NCBI RefSeq assembly: GCF_022605165.1
Contig: NC_063072.1
Location: 1,550,001 to 1,614,000 of the forward strand
Reading direction: 5' to 3'
Source of the DNA: Purpureocillium takamizusanense
Lineage: Eukaryota > Ascomycota > Sordariomycetes > Hypocreales > Ophiocordycipitaceae
Length of the DNA: 64,000 nucleotides
Both the position numbers and the translations under genes were made by a program. This document shows positions 32,535-43,737 of the stretch, piece after piece; positions within the stretch are counted from its first letter, which is position 1; each line of letters opens with the position of its first letter. Below the pieces are notes generated by a model, which ran no database searches, was not told the DNA's origin, and worked only from the letters and a program-made list of their open reading frames with translations.

Positions 32535-34542
32535 TCAGTGCTGCATGTCCTGTGCCTTCTCGTTTTTGGCCAGGGCGCTGGTGCCCTCGTTGGTCAGAGT
32601 GGGCAGGTCGCGGTCGAGATCATACATCTTCTCCTCCTCGGCGTCGTAGTGCTTGAAGAGGAACCAGAAGATGCAGCCGGTGGCGAAGGAGAAGCAAGCG
32701 ACACCAGTATACATCCAGAGGAACTTGGGGTCCACGGCCACGGAGACGAGAGCCTCGGACAAAGCGGAGCCGAAGGCGTTGGTGAAGAGGTAGATGGACT
32801 GGACGAACGACTTCATGCTCGGGGGCGCCTTGGTGTAGGCGTACTCGAGACCGGTGACGGAGATGAAGATCTCCGAGATGCCGATGAAGAGGTAGGCCGG
32901 AACCTGGATGGCGATGTGCACATCGTTGGGAAGAGGCTTCTTGCCATCCATGCCCTCCGGGCAGGCACCCGGGTGCTCGTAGCAAGGACCAGCAGAGTAG
33001 ATGATGTGCTGCACAATGGCAGCGTAGGCCAGGCAGAGGGCGGCGAACCAGAAGCCAATGGTGATTCGCGCAATGGGTCGCAGCTCAATGCCGGCGCGGC
33101 GGAGGATGGGGTAGAGGACGCTCTCGAGGAGAGGGGTGAAGACGAGAATGGAGAGGGGGTCGAAGTTCTGCATGAAGTCGTTGGGCATGCCGTGGCCCTG
33201 CATCTGACCGGCCTGGGTAACAAAGTTGGTCGAGAACTGGCCGTAGCAGACCCAGAAGATGGGGTCTAGTGTGCGCAAGATTAGCTATGGCTCTGTCGCA
33301 TGCCGGAAAGATGAGGGCAAGCAAACTCACAAAAGACAAAGACCTTGCAGGCACGGAGGGCACGCTTCAGCTCTTCGACGAAGTGGTCGTTCCAGGGCAC
33401 AACCTTGGTCTTGCCGTGGGCCTCGCGCCACGAGGGCTTGGCAGCATCCAGGTTGCGGGACATGATCATCATGCCGATAGCCTTGAAGGCATCGGTGATG
33501 ATCTGGCCCTGGGGAGGGCGGACAACGTACGACTTGCGGCGGATGATGAGGATGAAGATGCCGATGTTGAACATGCAGAAGCACATGAGGAAGGCGGTCC
33601 AGAAGCCCTCGTACTTCTCCATGAAGGGCGTTGCCATGAGGGAGAGGGCACCGACGTTGATGCACCAGTAGAAGATCATGTAGATGCGCTGGTAGGTGAT
33701 GGCAGGGTCAATGACGACGCGCTCGCCCGACTTCTCCGTCTTGACGGCCATGACACGGCGCTGGTACTGGTCGGCAATCAAGGGCGCAATGTTGGACTTG
33801 ATGCCACCGGTACCGAGACCGATGATGATGATGGCCGTGATGTAGCCGCCGAGGCCGGCGCCATTCTCAATGGCCACGGGGAGAGAGGTGGTCCATAGGA
33901 TGACAAGACCGACCCAGTAGATGCCGCAGAAGATGAGAATGGTCTTGTACTTGCCGAGGTACTGATCGGAGATGATGGCACCAAGAATGGGGGTAACTGT
34001 GCAGCTAGGGGTTAGCATCGATCAACCAAAGGCGCACGCTTGTTAGGGCAAGTGACATACCATAGCAGAACCACTGGAAGAAGAGGTTGAGACCGGTAGC
34101 AGCTTGGTGTCCCAAACCAAGACCCCTGGCACCGTCGGAGCCATCGGGGCGGTTGTTGATGTAGTTCTGGAACAGACCCTGGGCGCCGTAGTAGGTGAAG
34201 CGCTCCGTCAACTCGACAATGGCGATGAGGAAAGCCGAGGCGGGGAGGTTCTCTCCCACGCGGCGCAGCGTGCGCTTCTCGTACTCATTGGGCTCCTCGC
34301 CGTCCGGGGTGGGATCCGTCTCCGCACCCGAGGGGTCCGTCTTCTCATTCAGGTCGGAGTGACCAATGTAGCCGCCGGCCATGTCGGTCTCCTTGTTGGG
34401 CACGCGCTCAGCGAAGGTCTCGTGGAGCCTGTGAGGGTTTGGAGGTTAGCATGGCTACAGTGTACGCGCCCTTGGGGAGGCGCGATGGCGTGTAAGAGGT
34501 TTTCACATACTCGGCGGCCGGGTCCTCGTGGTTGGTGGCCAT
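32535..34542 (-). CDS. PTR2: proton-coupled di/tripeptide transporter (POT/PTR2 family)
   Basis: Four exons, 34542-34511, 34428-34061, 33996-33331 and 33265-32535, encode 598 aa, typical of fungal Ptr2. The protein is a 12-helix major-facilitator membrane carrier importing short peptides with protons. The family signature E83-xx-E86-R87-F88-x-Y90-Y91 opens the first helix. ILGAIISDQYLGKYK and FYPIFWVCYGQ are further family blocks. The N-terminus (about 75 residues) and C-terminus are hydrophilic and cytosolic; the N-terminus is rich in acidic and Thr residues, as in regulated fungal Ptr2. Joins restore AAE-LHETFAERVP, FCY-VTPILGA and VFVF-YPIFW. The frame starts at the only ATG before the first donor. 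Confidence 0.96.
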
Positions 34543-36825
34543 GGTCGCGGATGGAGGGGGCTCGCCAGCGATGCTCTCTGTCTGACTCTACTCTACTCGC
34601 ACGAGGCAAGAAATTGAGAAGGTGGACAAGAGAGGAGACCGGGGGGTGGAAGAGAAGGGGAGGCGAGTCGACAGGAACAAGGTCGCAAGCTGGTCCCCGT
34701 GGGGAAGACGCGGGATCTTGGGTCTTTTATTCATGGCAGGAGCCAGCGAGCGAGGAGCGCGTGGAGTACCTACCTAGCCGAGCCGATGTAGCAGCCATGG
34801 ATGGGTATCGATGCGGTAAGGTACTAACGTAGGTAGTATTGGGAGGAGGTCATGGTCAACGGTACGGTACGGTACTGTATGGTTCGGTGCTATCAGTGTG
34901 TGGAGCACGCGCCTGCCGGATGCAGCGACGGACTGGCGATGCCTGCTTGGGTTTGGAACGACGCCAACGCCAACGACGGAGCCGTGAGGAGGGAGGGAGG
35001 CGAGGCGCCCTCCGGAGTTAAACGCACACATGTCTCACGTTGCCTTGTGCGAGTAGATGCTGCGCTACTCTACTACGCAAGGTACTTTGTACACACAGCT
35101 ATACCACCTCTCCCCCAGCAGCAGCAGTCGATCGGTGCGTTAGTACTACCTACCACTACCACTACCGCTCCTACTTCGTACGTACCTGCCGTGCCTCTGC
35201 CTCTGTTGCAGTAGCATGGCGCCCGTGGCCATGAGCCTTCCCATTTCTGCTACCATGACTCTCCTACCACCAGGAAACCAGAGTCAGAGAGAGCTACGAC
35301 TCGATCCGCCGCTGCCGCCGTTACCCCCGCCCGCGCAAGCAAACGCCCTCGCCCCCCCCATTTCGCTCCGTGGAACGGCGAGCCCGTGGCCCAGTTCCCC
35401 TATCGCACGCACGCATGCGCGACGCTACGCGACACGGTGTGGGATGAATGGGGCTGCCGGGGCGTCCGCACACGATAGTGGTCGCTCAACGAATTATGCC
35501 ATTTGATGCTGCTACAGCGGCCCCTAAGCACCGCCAGGAGGCGAAAAAGAGGGCTGGCCTGGTGTCGCCTGGCGGCGGCGGCGTTGACCAAACCCACGCG
35601 ACTCACCGTGGTGGAGGCTTCAAATCTTCAACCAAACCTGTTCCTCCGGGCCGGTGGTTGGCCGGGCCTTCGGCGGCGCCCTCGAGGACCCTTCGCCGCA
35701 TCCCCACCCGCACCCCGGGTGGCGTCGAGTCTTGGCCCAAGCTGGAAGGCGAACCGAGGGCTTGCGGAAACACATTCCGGCTTGGCCTGCATCGGCTTTT
35801 TGTCTGCTGAGCGGCTTCTGGCCGCCACCGCGCGTGCCAAGCTGTCACGTCCCAGCGCGCGTTATTGCCGGCGGGCATGGCGTCCGAGGAACAGAAAGGG
35901 AAAGAAAAAAAAAACACGCATCCGAGTAATGTCATTCATGATGGCGACGGCGACACAAGAGGCATTTTGCCGCTTGTTTTGGATGAAAGGGCCGGCAAGC
36001 CCTCGTCGTCCATTCCTCCTCTTCTTATCGCGCAGGCCGAGGCGGCGCCGGCCGGCTGCGACGTTCGCTCTCCGCCGGGCAGGGCGGAAACAAAGTTTTT
36101 TCTGCCTTGGCCGTTCCCTTTCCGCCTTCTGGAAGCCCTGTCGCGCTGTTGGCACGCCCGCCTCGGTCTGTCGGTCGGTCGTGTTCCACCGACAGCTGTC
36201 CGCGGCGGCCACGGCGCCTTGGTGCGGGGGCAATTGCAGGCACTGTCAGTGTGTCCGCAAGCCGTACAGGAGGTGTGTATGATAGGTAGCACATCATACC
36301 ATGGCATGTGCCTCGTCCCAGAGGGGGGGGGGAGATGCAAGTAAGCATATTGCTAATAAGGTCGGCTCCAGCAATGGTGCTGCAACCATCCACTCTGAGG
36401 AAATCCGCAGCACTACGTACGGAGGGAGTGCAGGCAGAGGGGATGCTGATCGCCACGGCCATCCGCAAAACCGTCGAAAGCCGCCCTCGTCCACGCACGT
36501 ACGTACAAGATATGTACGTCGTAGTTACTGCTACTCCAGATCCGGGGCACGTCTCTTCTCCGCCCCCATGGGCAGCCAGCGCAGCCGACTCCCGCGATGC
36601 TTTTTTGAGTTTGCCAGAGTTTACGTACCAAGTATAAAGCCGGCGGCTGGCTGGCCGGCACGAGCGGATACGTTCCATGGTACGAGCGGGAAGGCGCTGG
36701 CCGGCCCCCCGGTGCTGACAGGCACTGACCGCGCTGGCGTCCGCCGTAAAAGCCAGGTCGTGATGAGCAATGGAAGGCGCGGTTCGGTTCGCGGATGGAG
36801 CCATCCATGGACCTTTTGTCCGCCG

Positions 36826-36860
36826 TGTCGTGTCGTGTCGTGTCGTGTCGTGTCGTGTCG
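36826..36860 (+). repeat. (TGTCG)7 pentanucleotide microsatellite
   Basis: Seven exact TGTCG units are read directly. They are intergenic, in the 7-kb region between PTR2 and the carboxypeptidase. Confidence 0.92.
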
Positions 36861-39188
36861 CTCCTGCCCACCCACCGCAAGGCGCTACGTCCTTCTCATA
36901 CCGGATGCCAGTAGCGCCCCCATCATCGCCTGCCGGGGCGTCCACCAATCACGGTGCTTCCGCGCGACGTGCCCCCGACGCTGTGCCGAGGCTGCTCCCG
37001 TCTTGGCCAATCGTGTGCCAAGACCACCCCTGTCGCGGCCCAGAAATCCCACCCCTGCCTTCCAGAAACTCCATCAAGCCACCATCGGCCGGCCAGCTCT
37101 TGCCTTGCCTTTGTCTTCGGTTTTCACACCACGCCACCCCGAGCGAGCCTCATGCGCCGGCCCTTGCTTGCCTTGGGCTGCTTCTGCTGGCGAGTCTGGA
37201 GAGAACACCACGGCCACCACCACCCACCCACCGGACCCCCATCCTGTTACGAGACGTGCCATCGAGATGGCAATGCAAGTAATTCCCTATCTTTCATCAG
37301 AGTCCACTTCCCCAAGCTTCGCTCCACCGTGGGCCAGCCTGCGACTACTACATACTAGAATTATGGTTATGGTCCTGGCGGGGGCGCCGCGCTTGCTTGA
37401 TAATGCGTCAATGTGGAATCCATCAGGCTCTGGTTGACTCGCGATGCTGACTGCGAGTACAGGATAGACCAGGACCGGACGTACGTAGTACAAACGTTTG
37501 CTGCAGCTCCACGTCTGCCGCTGCCGCCCTGTCGCCTGCCGTCACAGAAAAATCGGCTTGCGGCAGACGATGTGCGAAAAATGTTGCCCCGACCGGCCTA
37601 GTGCTCCTCCGTGACCAGATGTGACGGCGCCATTGATGCGCCATTCGCTCCCACGCACAAACGTCCCTTCGGAGAGCAAGCCACGCAAACCGTCGTGGTA
37701 ACCACCTCGCCCTGCTTTGGGGCACGATCGTCCCAACTCAGTTCGCGACATTCAAGGGGATGCCAGTTCGCCTAGCCTCCCCCGCGACGCGGATGCCAGC
37801 ATCCACATCTCGCGCGAGAGCCCCAAGGCCCCAGGTTCGACTCGCGATCCGCCACCGTGATTCCCGACTCGCCGGAGACTTGTCATTACGATGCCCTAAT
37901 GAGGACGTAACAAATACTCAGTCTGGCCCCATTCCCCAGACGGCCGCGGCGAGCTGCCCCCAGGTCTCTCCACTGCAGCCACGAGTCGCCCCGTCCTTTA
38001 TACAGCGTAATACGTACTTGCCGGCGCAGGGCTTCGCGCCTCATAAAGGGGTGTCAGTCAGACGCTTCAACCCCGTGTTTGATGACGGGCACAGTACCCG
38101 GCGGATAGCCGGCATCGTTTACATGCCTGTCGCTGCTGCATATACGGCGGCGGACAAAAGGCACATGTCGGATACTACGAGTCGATGGGAGACGGCCTCA
38201 ACCATAGAGCCGCGGCTTTTTTTTTTTTCTTGTTTGCCTTTCCCCAACGAGCTGCCGCGTCCAGGTTCAGGCCTAAATCCGGGCCCGGCTCGCATTCATC
38301 CGTCGGCCGAGAGCAGCACACCATGACCTGCTCAGCTGCAGCGTGGTCACCCACATTGGAAAGAACGTGGTTGGCTGCAGCTTTTGCTCCCTAGCTCATG
38401 AGGAGCACTTCGTCTGCTTTCGGGGGCAAAGGTCTGTGTCATCGCGTGCCTTGGAACCACAAAACCTCGTGGCACAAGGTTTGCCCCAGATGCCCTGTGG
38501 GCCGAGAAGTTTCCAGGAAAGCTCCTGTCCTGTATTTGAGGGTCATGTAGCGGGTACTGTTCCGCATCTTCCCTCCGTCGCGGAAATGACATCTCGCGTG
38601 TTCCTTGCTCCTGTCAGCCCATTCGATGGATCTGACTGTTCAGCTTACACGATGTCAGAAACAGCAAGGTGCCAGGCCAGCCGCAAATGATCGTATGATT
38701 CAGTCAAAGCATCTCGTTGCACCGATGAGTTGTTGCCGTAGCTGTCGGTGGACTTTTATTACGCTCACAGTGACGATGCAGATTGACTCTGACCACGAAA
38801 TGGGGTATCTGTGAACCCTCATCCAATTTCGGTCGGGGTTCGTCAAACTCGAACATTGCCGGTCTTGTTGCTGACGGGACTTGTCAGCTAGGGCACATGG
38901 CCTGGGCGAGCGACGCCGACTACCGGTGCCTATGAAACGGGCGACAGTTTCGCGGAGCCTTCGGCTTAGTGTGTCTATGTGACAACATCGCTGCTGCCAT
39001 AAGAGCCACGACGGAGCACGGGGCAGCTAGGATTTCCGATTTCGTCGGCTACCACAATAAATGGCTTCAGTAACGAGTGATGCTGAAGCGCAGGATGATG
39101 CCTTGCGCCCGCTGATTCGGTAGAGGGGCCAGATGTTTACGCTGACAGTGTAAGCGTGCTGGGAGCTATCTATCTACCTATACTGAAT

Positions 39189-39310
39189 CAACTGAGCTTC
39201 TCCCACAACGTCGACGTTGGAGACAGAGCCAACTAGGCTTCTCCAGAAACGTCAATGTTGGTAAGGTCGGGTCAACTAAGCTTCTCCGATAACGTCAACG
39301 CTGGGAGGAA
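39189..39310 (+). repeat. three imperfect tandem copies of a 41-43 nt unit
   Basis: Copies begin at 39189, 39230 and 39273. Each opens with CAACTnnGCTTCTCC, followed after a few bases by an AACGTCnAnGnTGG block. In the first copy the latter contains the perfect 12-base palindrome AACGTCGACGTT. The copies differ at several positions, so the duplication is not recent. Confidence 0.85.
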
Positions 39311-41621
39311 ACAAGTGTCAGATTCGTCCGCTTTCCTCAACAGCCACGACACTAACTCCGTCGCAGGCGGTCTTGTGCCCTCAAATACTTGTCACCCAGA
39401 AATCCTTAAAACCCAAACAAACCCCAACAGGTATGTATCGGGCCTCTAAAGAGCAATAAATCTACATTCATCTCCACCAGATGGTTCGAGATGGTGTAAT
39501 AATAGTAAGCAAACACTTAATAGCTGGTATAAGCGGCGGTTATATCTGGCTAAGAGTCGAAGGTACTGTAGGATATGCCTATTCAGAGTCTGCTCATACG
39601 TCTCAGTAGCGCAGATGGACGCTGCGTGTCCGACTCAAATACCCGATGCTCCAGACGAGAGCGCCGTGTCCTGCACTGACTATCACGTCGGCGATAGCCG
39701 CTCCTGGACGGTGCGCGGGTAAAGCCACGACACAGCGAGGACCTCAATACTTAGGAGTTCAATACGCCGAACGTTACGTCGCAATCCTCGCGGCAGCACG
39801 CGACCGAAGGCCAGGGATAGCATTTTTGGCAGCCTGGCTACACGCGAAGGGCGTGCTCTACAACATTTGTGGTCTACGTATCGGAGGATGGGGGGGGCTT
39901 GAGATCTAAGATCTGGAGCGTCTACCGGCGGGATGGCGCCCATTAGCGGCGGCCTAGTCGGAGATGCAGCAACGGCTCCACAGCCATATCGACGTCACGT
40001 CTCGTCCTGAGATCTTGCTATAAGTGACACTGCGCCCATTTGGTGCGGCTTCGGACAGAAGATCTGGCCAGCAAAGGGCTACCCGCCGCAGCACCTATCT
40101 CGTATCGCAGAGCAGCGCGGGGACGGCATCACGACTCAACAAGTCACGATGGGGCAGCAATGGTTGAATGGGGCAGGCAGACTGCATGAGTCCACGGTAT
40201 CCAAGCGATGTTGGTCACAGGAACATGGCAGTCCACGGCACGGGCCAGCCCGGGGCCATCGGTCCGGAGCTCTCCGTGCATGTGAGCCAACAGGCCGCCC
40301 GGACCTCATCCGCCCCTTCTCTTTTCTCGGACTGGTCTATTTTGAGGCGAGGCGCTCCGGCGTGATACCGTACAGTACATGCGAAACGTCTCCAGCCACC
40401 AACAGCAACAACAACAACAAACACGGCTGTTGTTCCACGTGTGATGGCTGCGTGCAGAGATTGCGTGTGTTACCCCAGCATCGGTGAAGAGGACTTCACC
40501 GGGCTCTGCACTGTGAGGCAAGAGCTCGACTATATGCAGCCTTGTGTTTTTTGCTGCTCACAAATACTTGCTGGGCTGGTCAGTCCCACCGGGATGGGCG
40601 TTAGTATGAGGCATCAAACAGTCAGTCGACACGGCACGGGTCTGAATCGCCTCGCTTCAGCTGAGGGCGGGACCGCTTATGGGCTCGAGAGAGGACTCAG
40701 CTAAGATCATCCGTGCGTTCTTCTTCTTGCGCTCCTTGGCTGCTAAACGTGTGAGAGCCATGCCGGTCGCACGGCGCACTTGTTTGCAGCTGCCTTGGCG
40801 AGGAGTGGTTTGTTTGTCCCCGTGCCGTGCCGTGGATCGTGGTGCAGCCCAGTACGGGCACATACATTGCGCATGCGTTGAGGAGAGGGAAGGCGGGGAA
40901 AGACGGGATATACAACCTGCAATCAACAGTTAGGCACCATCTTTTCTGCCCTATGGCCGGGTTGTATGTATGTCGCTCGAGCTGCATGGCCCAATCATGA
41001 CGTCCTGAAATACTGCAAAGGGCAGCTGCAGGAACAATATAAGGGTATATACATACGATGTGACAAGCCATGCAGCTCCCCCAAGCGCAACGGCAGCTCT
41101 CCCTGTTGGCTGTGGCGGCAGCCACCAAGCCCCCCCGGCCCCCCGCCTGTCTCCCTTCGGCCCGCGCAAGGTCTCACGAAGGAGGCAGAGGTGAAATCAC
41201 GATGCGTCAGCCACCGCTCTCAGCTGCCCTGAGGCAGGAGGTCTGGCCTGGCGTGTCGCCCCGATAAGTTGCAACGGCCCCAGCCGGCCCTGGGATGGGC
41301 GGACGGATGGACGGACGGACGCCTTGCTGTAAGTCGATTCCAATTTCCTCTACTCTTCCGAAGGCCTTCTCGCTCCTTTCTTCTTCGTCCTCAAGGAACA
41401 CAAGTGCATTAGCCCTTGATGTCACGTACAGAATCTGCCTACGTCCTGTCCCTACAGCACTTTGTTACACCAGACTCCCTATAGGGGGCAAGCGAGCTCT
41501 CACGCACTCGCTGCTCTCATCTTTGACCATACTACACACGCCGGACGTCTTACTTTGCGGCTCGAGAGACGCACTCTACCTTTGCTTTGATACATTATTT
41601 TGGAATCGTCGACGGACCACG

Positions 41622-43199
41622 ATGCCGCGCCTCCCCGTCTCGGCGTCGTTGCTGGTGCTGCTGGGTGGCATCGCCTCGTCTTTGGTCTTGCCGCTCGAGG
41701 GGCGCGAATCCCTCTCGGGGCGGAGCCCCGGGCAGTTCCTAGCCGGCACCGAGAACCTCCTGGATCAGAAGTGGGAATCCATCATCACCGGCGTAGACGC
41801 CGTGGAGGATGAAAGTCTCAAGGGCGTCCCCAAGTGGCTCGGCGGAGACCTCGCCTCGTACGTCCTGCGCTCGAGAACCGTCGATCCCCAGTCCCTCAAG
41901 GTGGACAAGGTGAAGCAGTACAGCGGCTACCTGGACAACAAGGCCGTGGACAAGCACCTCTTTTTCTGTAGGTTTTTCCCTCTCGAGACACAAACGCGTG
42001 TCATCCGGGCTCCGATACAGTTCTGGTGGCTAAAGAGCAATGCCACTCTAGGGTTCTTTGAGTCGAGAAACGATCCTGCCAAGGACCCCGTGATTCTCTG
42101 GCTCAACGGCGGTCCTGGGTGTTCATCTATGATCGGACTGTTCGCGGAGGTAGGCCCAGCTTCCATACCCAACAAGGACCTGGAGCCGGTTCGCAACCCA
42201 AACTCGTGGAACAACAACGCCTCCGTCATATTCCTCGACCAGCCCGTCAACGTGGGCTACTCGCACAGCAGCCAGACGGTGGACACGTCGGCCGCCGCGG
42301 CCAAGGACGTGTACGCACTGCTCAACCTCTTCTTCCACAAGTACTCGCAGTACGCGAAGCTGCCCTTCCACGTCGCGGGGGAGTCGTACGCCGGGCACTA
42401 CATACCCGCCATCGCGCAGGAGATACTCGACGCCAAGAACCCCCTCATCAACCTCAAGAGCATCATGATCGGCAACGGGTTGACGGAGCCGCTCACGCAG
42501 TACCAGTACTACAAGCCCATGGCGTGCGGCGACGGCGGCTACCCGGCCGTGGTCAACGAGACGGGCTGCAAGGCCATGGACGACCTCTGGCCGGGCTGCC
42601 AGAAGCAGATCCAGCAGTGCTACCAGGCGGGCAGCAGCGCCGAGACGTGCGCGAGCGCCACGACGACGTGCAACGCCCTCTTGGACATTTACGCCACGTC
42701 GGGGCAGAGCATCTACGACGTGAGAGGCCCTGCCGGCGAGGGCCAAAACTCGTACGGGCTCGAGTACCTCAACTCGGAAAAGGTCAGGAGGGCGCTGGGG
42801 GCCGAGGTGAAGACGTTTGAGGCGTGCAACATGACCGTCTACAACAGCTTCATCAAGGCGGGCGACTGGATGCGGCCCTCGTCCTTCCAGGTGGTGCAGG
42901 CGCTCACCAAGATCTCGGTGCTCATCTTCGCCGGCGACGCCGACTTCATGGGCAACTGGCTGGGCAACCGGGCGTGGACCGACGCCCTGTGGTGGCCGGG
43001 CAAGGGCGACTTCAACAGGGCCGAGTCGAAGCCCGTGGCCGTGGCCGGCAAGAACGACGGCTACGGCGAGATCAAGACGGCCAGCAACCTCGCCTTCATG
43101 CGGGTGTACAAGGCCGGCCACACGGTGGCGACGTATCTGCCGTCGGAGGCGCTGGACATGATGCGGCGCTGGACACATGGTGAGTGGGCTCGCATGTGA
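41622..43199 (+). CDS. serine carboxypeptidase S10 (carboxypeptidase Y-like)
   Basis: Two exons, 41622-41967 and 42052-43199, encode 497 aa. The enzyme removes C-terminal residues from peptides in the vacuole or outside the cell. There is a signal peptide (about residues 1-22), a pro-region to about 100, then the S10 fold with WLNGGPGCSS. The catalytic triad is intact: Ser about 227 in GESYAGH, Asp about 413 in ADFMGNW and His about 472 in AGH. The 84-nt intron keeps the frame open if retained. Removing it restores FFWFFESRNDP, as in CPY, so I splice it. Two oddities: the conserved Cys in the DFxCNW block is Gly, and the usual GHMVP loop after the His reads GHTVA. These could change substrate choice. 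The chosen ATG opens the signal peptide; the frame is open 109 codons further upstream without one. Confidence 0.93.
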   Translation: MPRLPVSASLLVLLGGIASSLVLPLEGRESLSGRSPGQFLAGTENLLDQKWESIITGVDAVEDESLKGVPKWLGGDLASYVLRSRTVDPQSLKVDKVKQYSGYLDNKAVDKHLFFCRFFPLETQTRVIRAPIQFWWLKSNATLGFFESRNDPAKDPVILWLNGGPGCSSMIGLFAEVGPASIPNKDLEPVRNPNSWNNNASVIFLDQPVNVGYSHSSQTVDTSAAAAKDVYALLNLFFHKYSQYAKLPFHVAGESYAGHYIPAIAQEILDAKNPLINLKSIMIGNGLTEPLTQYQYYKPMACGDGGYPAVVNETGCKAMDDLWPGCQKQIQQCYQAGSSAETCASATTTCNALLDIYATSGQSIYDVRGPAGEGQNSYGLEYLNSEKVRRALGAEVKTFEACNMTVYNSFIKAGDWMRPSSFQVVQALTKISVLIFAGDADFMGNWLGNRAWTDALWWPGKGDFNRAESKPVAVAGKNDGYGEIKTASNLAFMRVYKAGHTVATYLPSEALDMMRRWTHGEWARM

Positions 43200-43737
43200 T
43201 GGCAGCCGGGACGGTGGCTGCGAGCGGGATCGCGAGTGGGACTGCGGGTTATATATTCCTATACTTTTCTGTAATAGACCGGGGCAGAATGGAGCTTCCT
43301 TTTTTTTTTCATTTCAGTTCCATGAGCGTGACGCGAGTTGTTGAGATGTAAGTCAGGGAAGCGTACTTGGTGCTCTTGAAGATTGGGTTGCTGCCCATGA
43401 TGATGGAAGGAGGTGAAGGTGAAGGTGAAGCTGGCAGAACAAGGTGAGTGAGTGAGTGGGTGGGTGGGTGGGTGGTGGGGCAGTCTTAATTGGCACAGGC
43501 AGGGCGCGCGCGCAACCAACCACGCGACGCGTTTCCCACCTCACATCTCCAACTGCATCCCATCTTGCACCCACCCGACCTCATCAACCTCCATCTACAT
43601 TTTGCTGCCGTCCCTCCCGTCGGGTCGAGCCAATTCGCTCTCTTTTCCAGTTGCAACCACTCGCCCTGCAAATTCCTTCAAGCTCTTGTCACTAGCATAG
43701 CACCTCGGCTTCCCCCTCCCCGCCCCCTCCCGCGGCC
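43200..43737. other. intergenic region between the carboxypeptidase and RFC3
   Basis: No gene is seen. A (GGTGAA)-type repeat at about 43405-43430 and a GAGT/GGGT repeat at about 43443-43480 lie here. The CT- and C-rich leader of RFC3 fills about 43560-43735. Confidence 0.6.

Larger units (their letters stand above)
34543..41621. other. 7.1-kb intergenic region without a credible gene
   Basis: Long frames exist on both strands at about 35.5-37.4 kb, but they overlap each other, are rich in Arg/Pro/Ala and carry no motif, so I read them as GC-driven. The left part (34760-35215) has dense GGTAC/TACCTA motifs and the PTR2 promoter. The middle has a (TGTCG)7 run and a T-run at 38218-38229. The section 38800-40150 is AT-richer and holds three degenerate 41-43 nt repeats. 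The right end should carry the carboxypeptidase promoter (CT-rich at 41340-41400). A decayed mobile element in the 38.8-40.1 kb part is possible, but I see no coding remnant. Confidence 0.5.

Noticed and set aside
35503..37437. Long frames of 259, 307 and 378 codons in the 7-kb desert
   Set aside because: They overlap on both strands, are rich in Arg/Pro/Ala and show no domain; stop-free frames are expected in GC-rich DNA.
37800..37860. B-box-like ggttcgactc as a possible tRNA
   Set aside because: The stem around the loop does not pair, and no A box or anticodon arm can be drawn.
38342..38358. Stretch matching gggtgaccacg of fungal 5S rRNA (minus strand)
   Set aside because: Only about 12 bases match; flanking sequence is unlike 5S rRNA.
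38800..40150. Decayed or RIP-mutated transposon
   Set aside because: The section is AT-richer, but I see no terminal repeats, target duplication or recognisable coding remnant.
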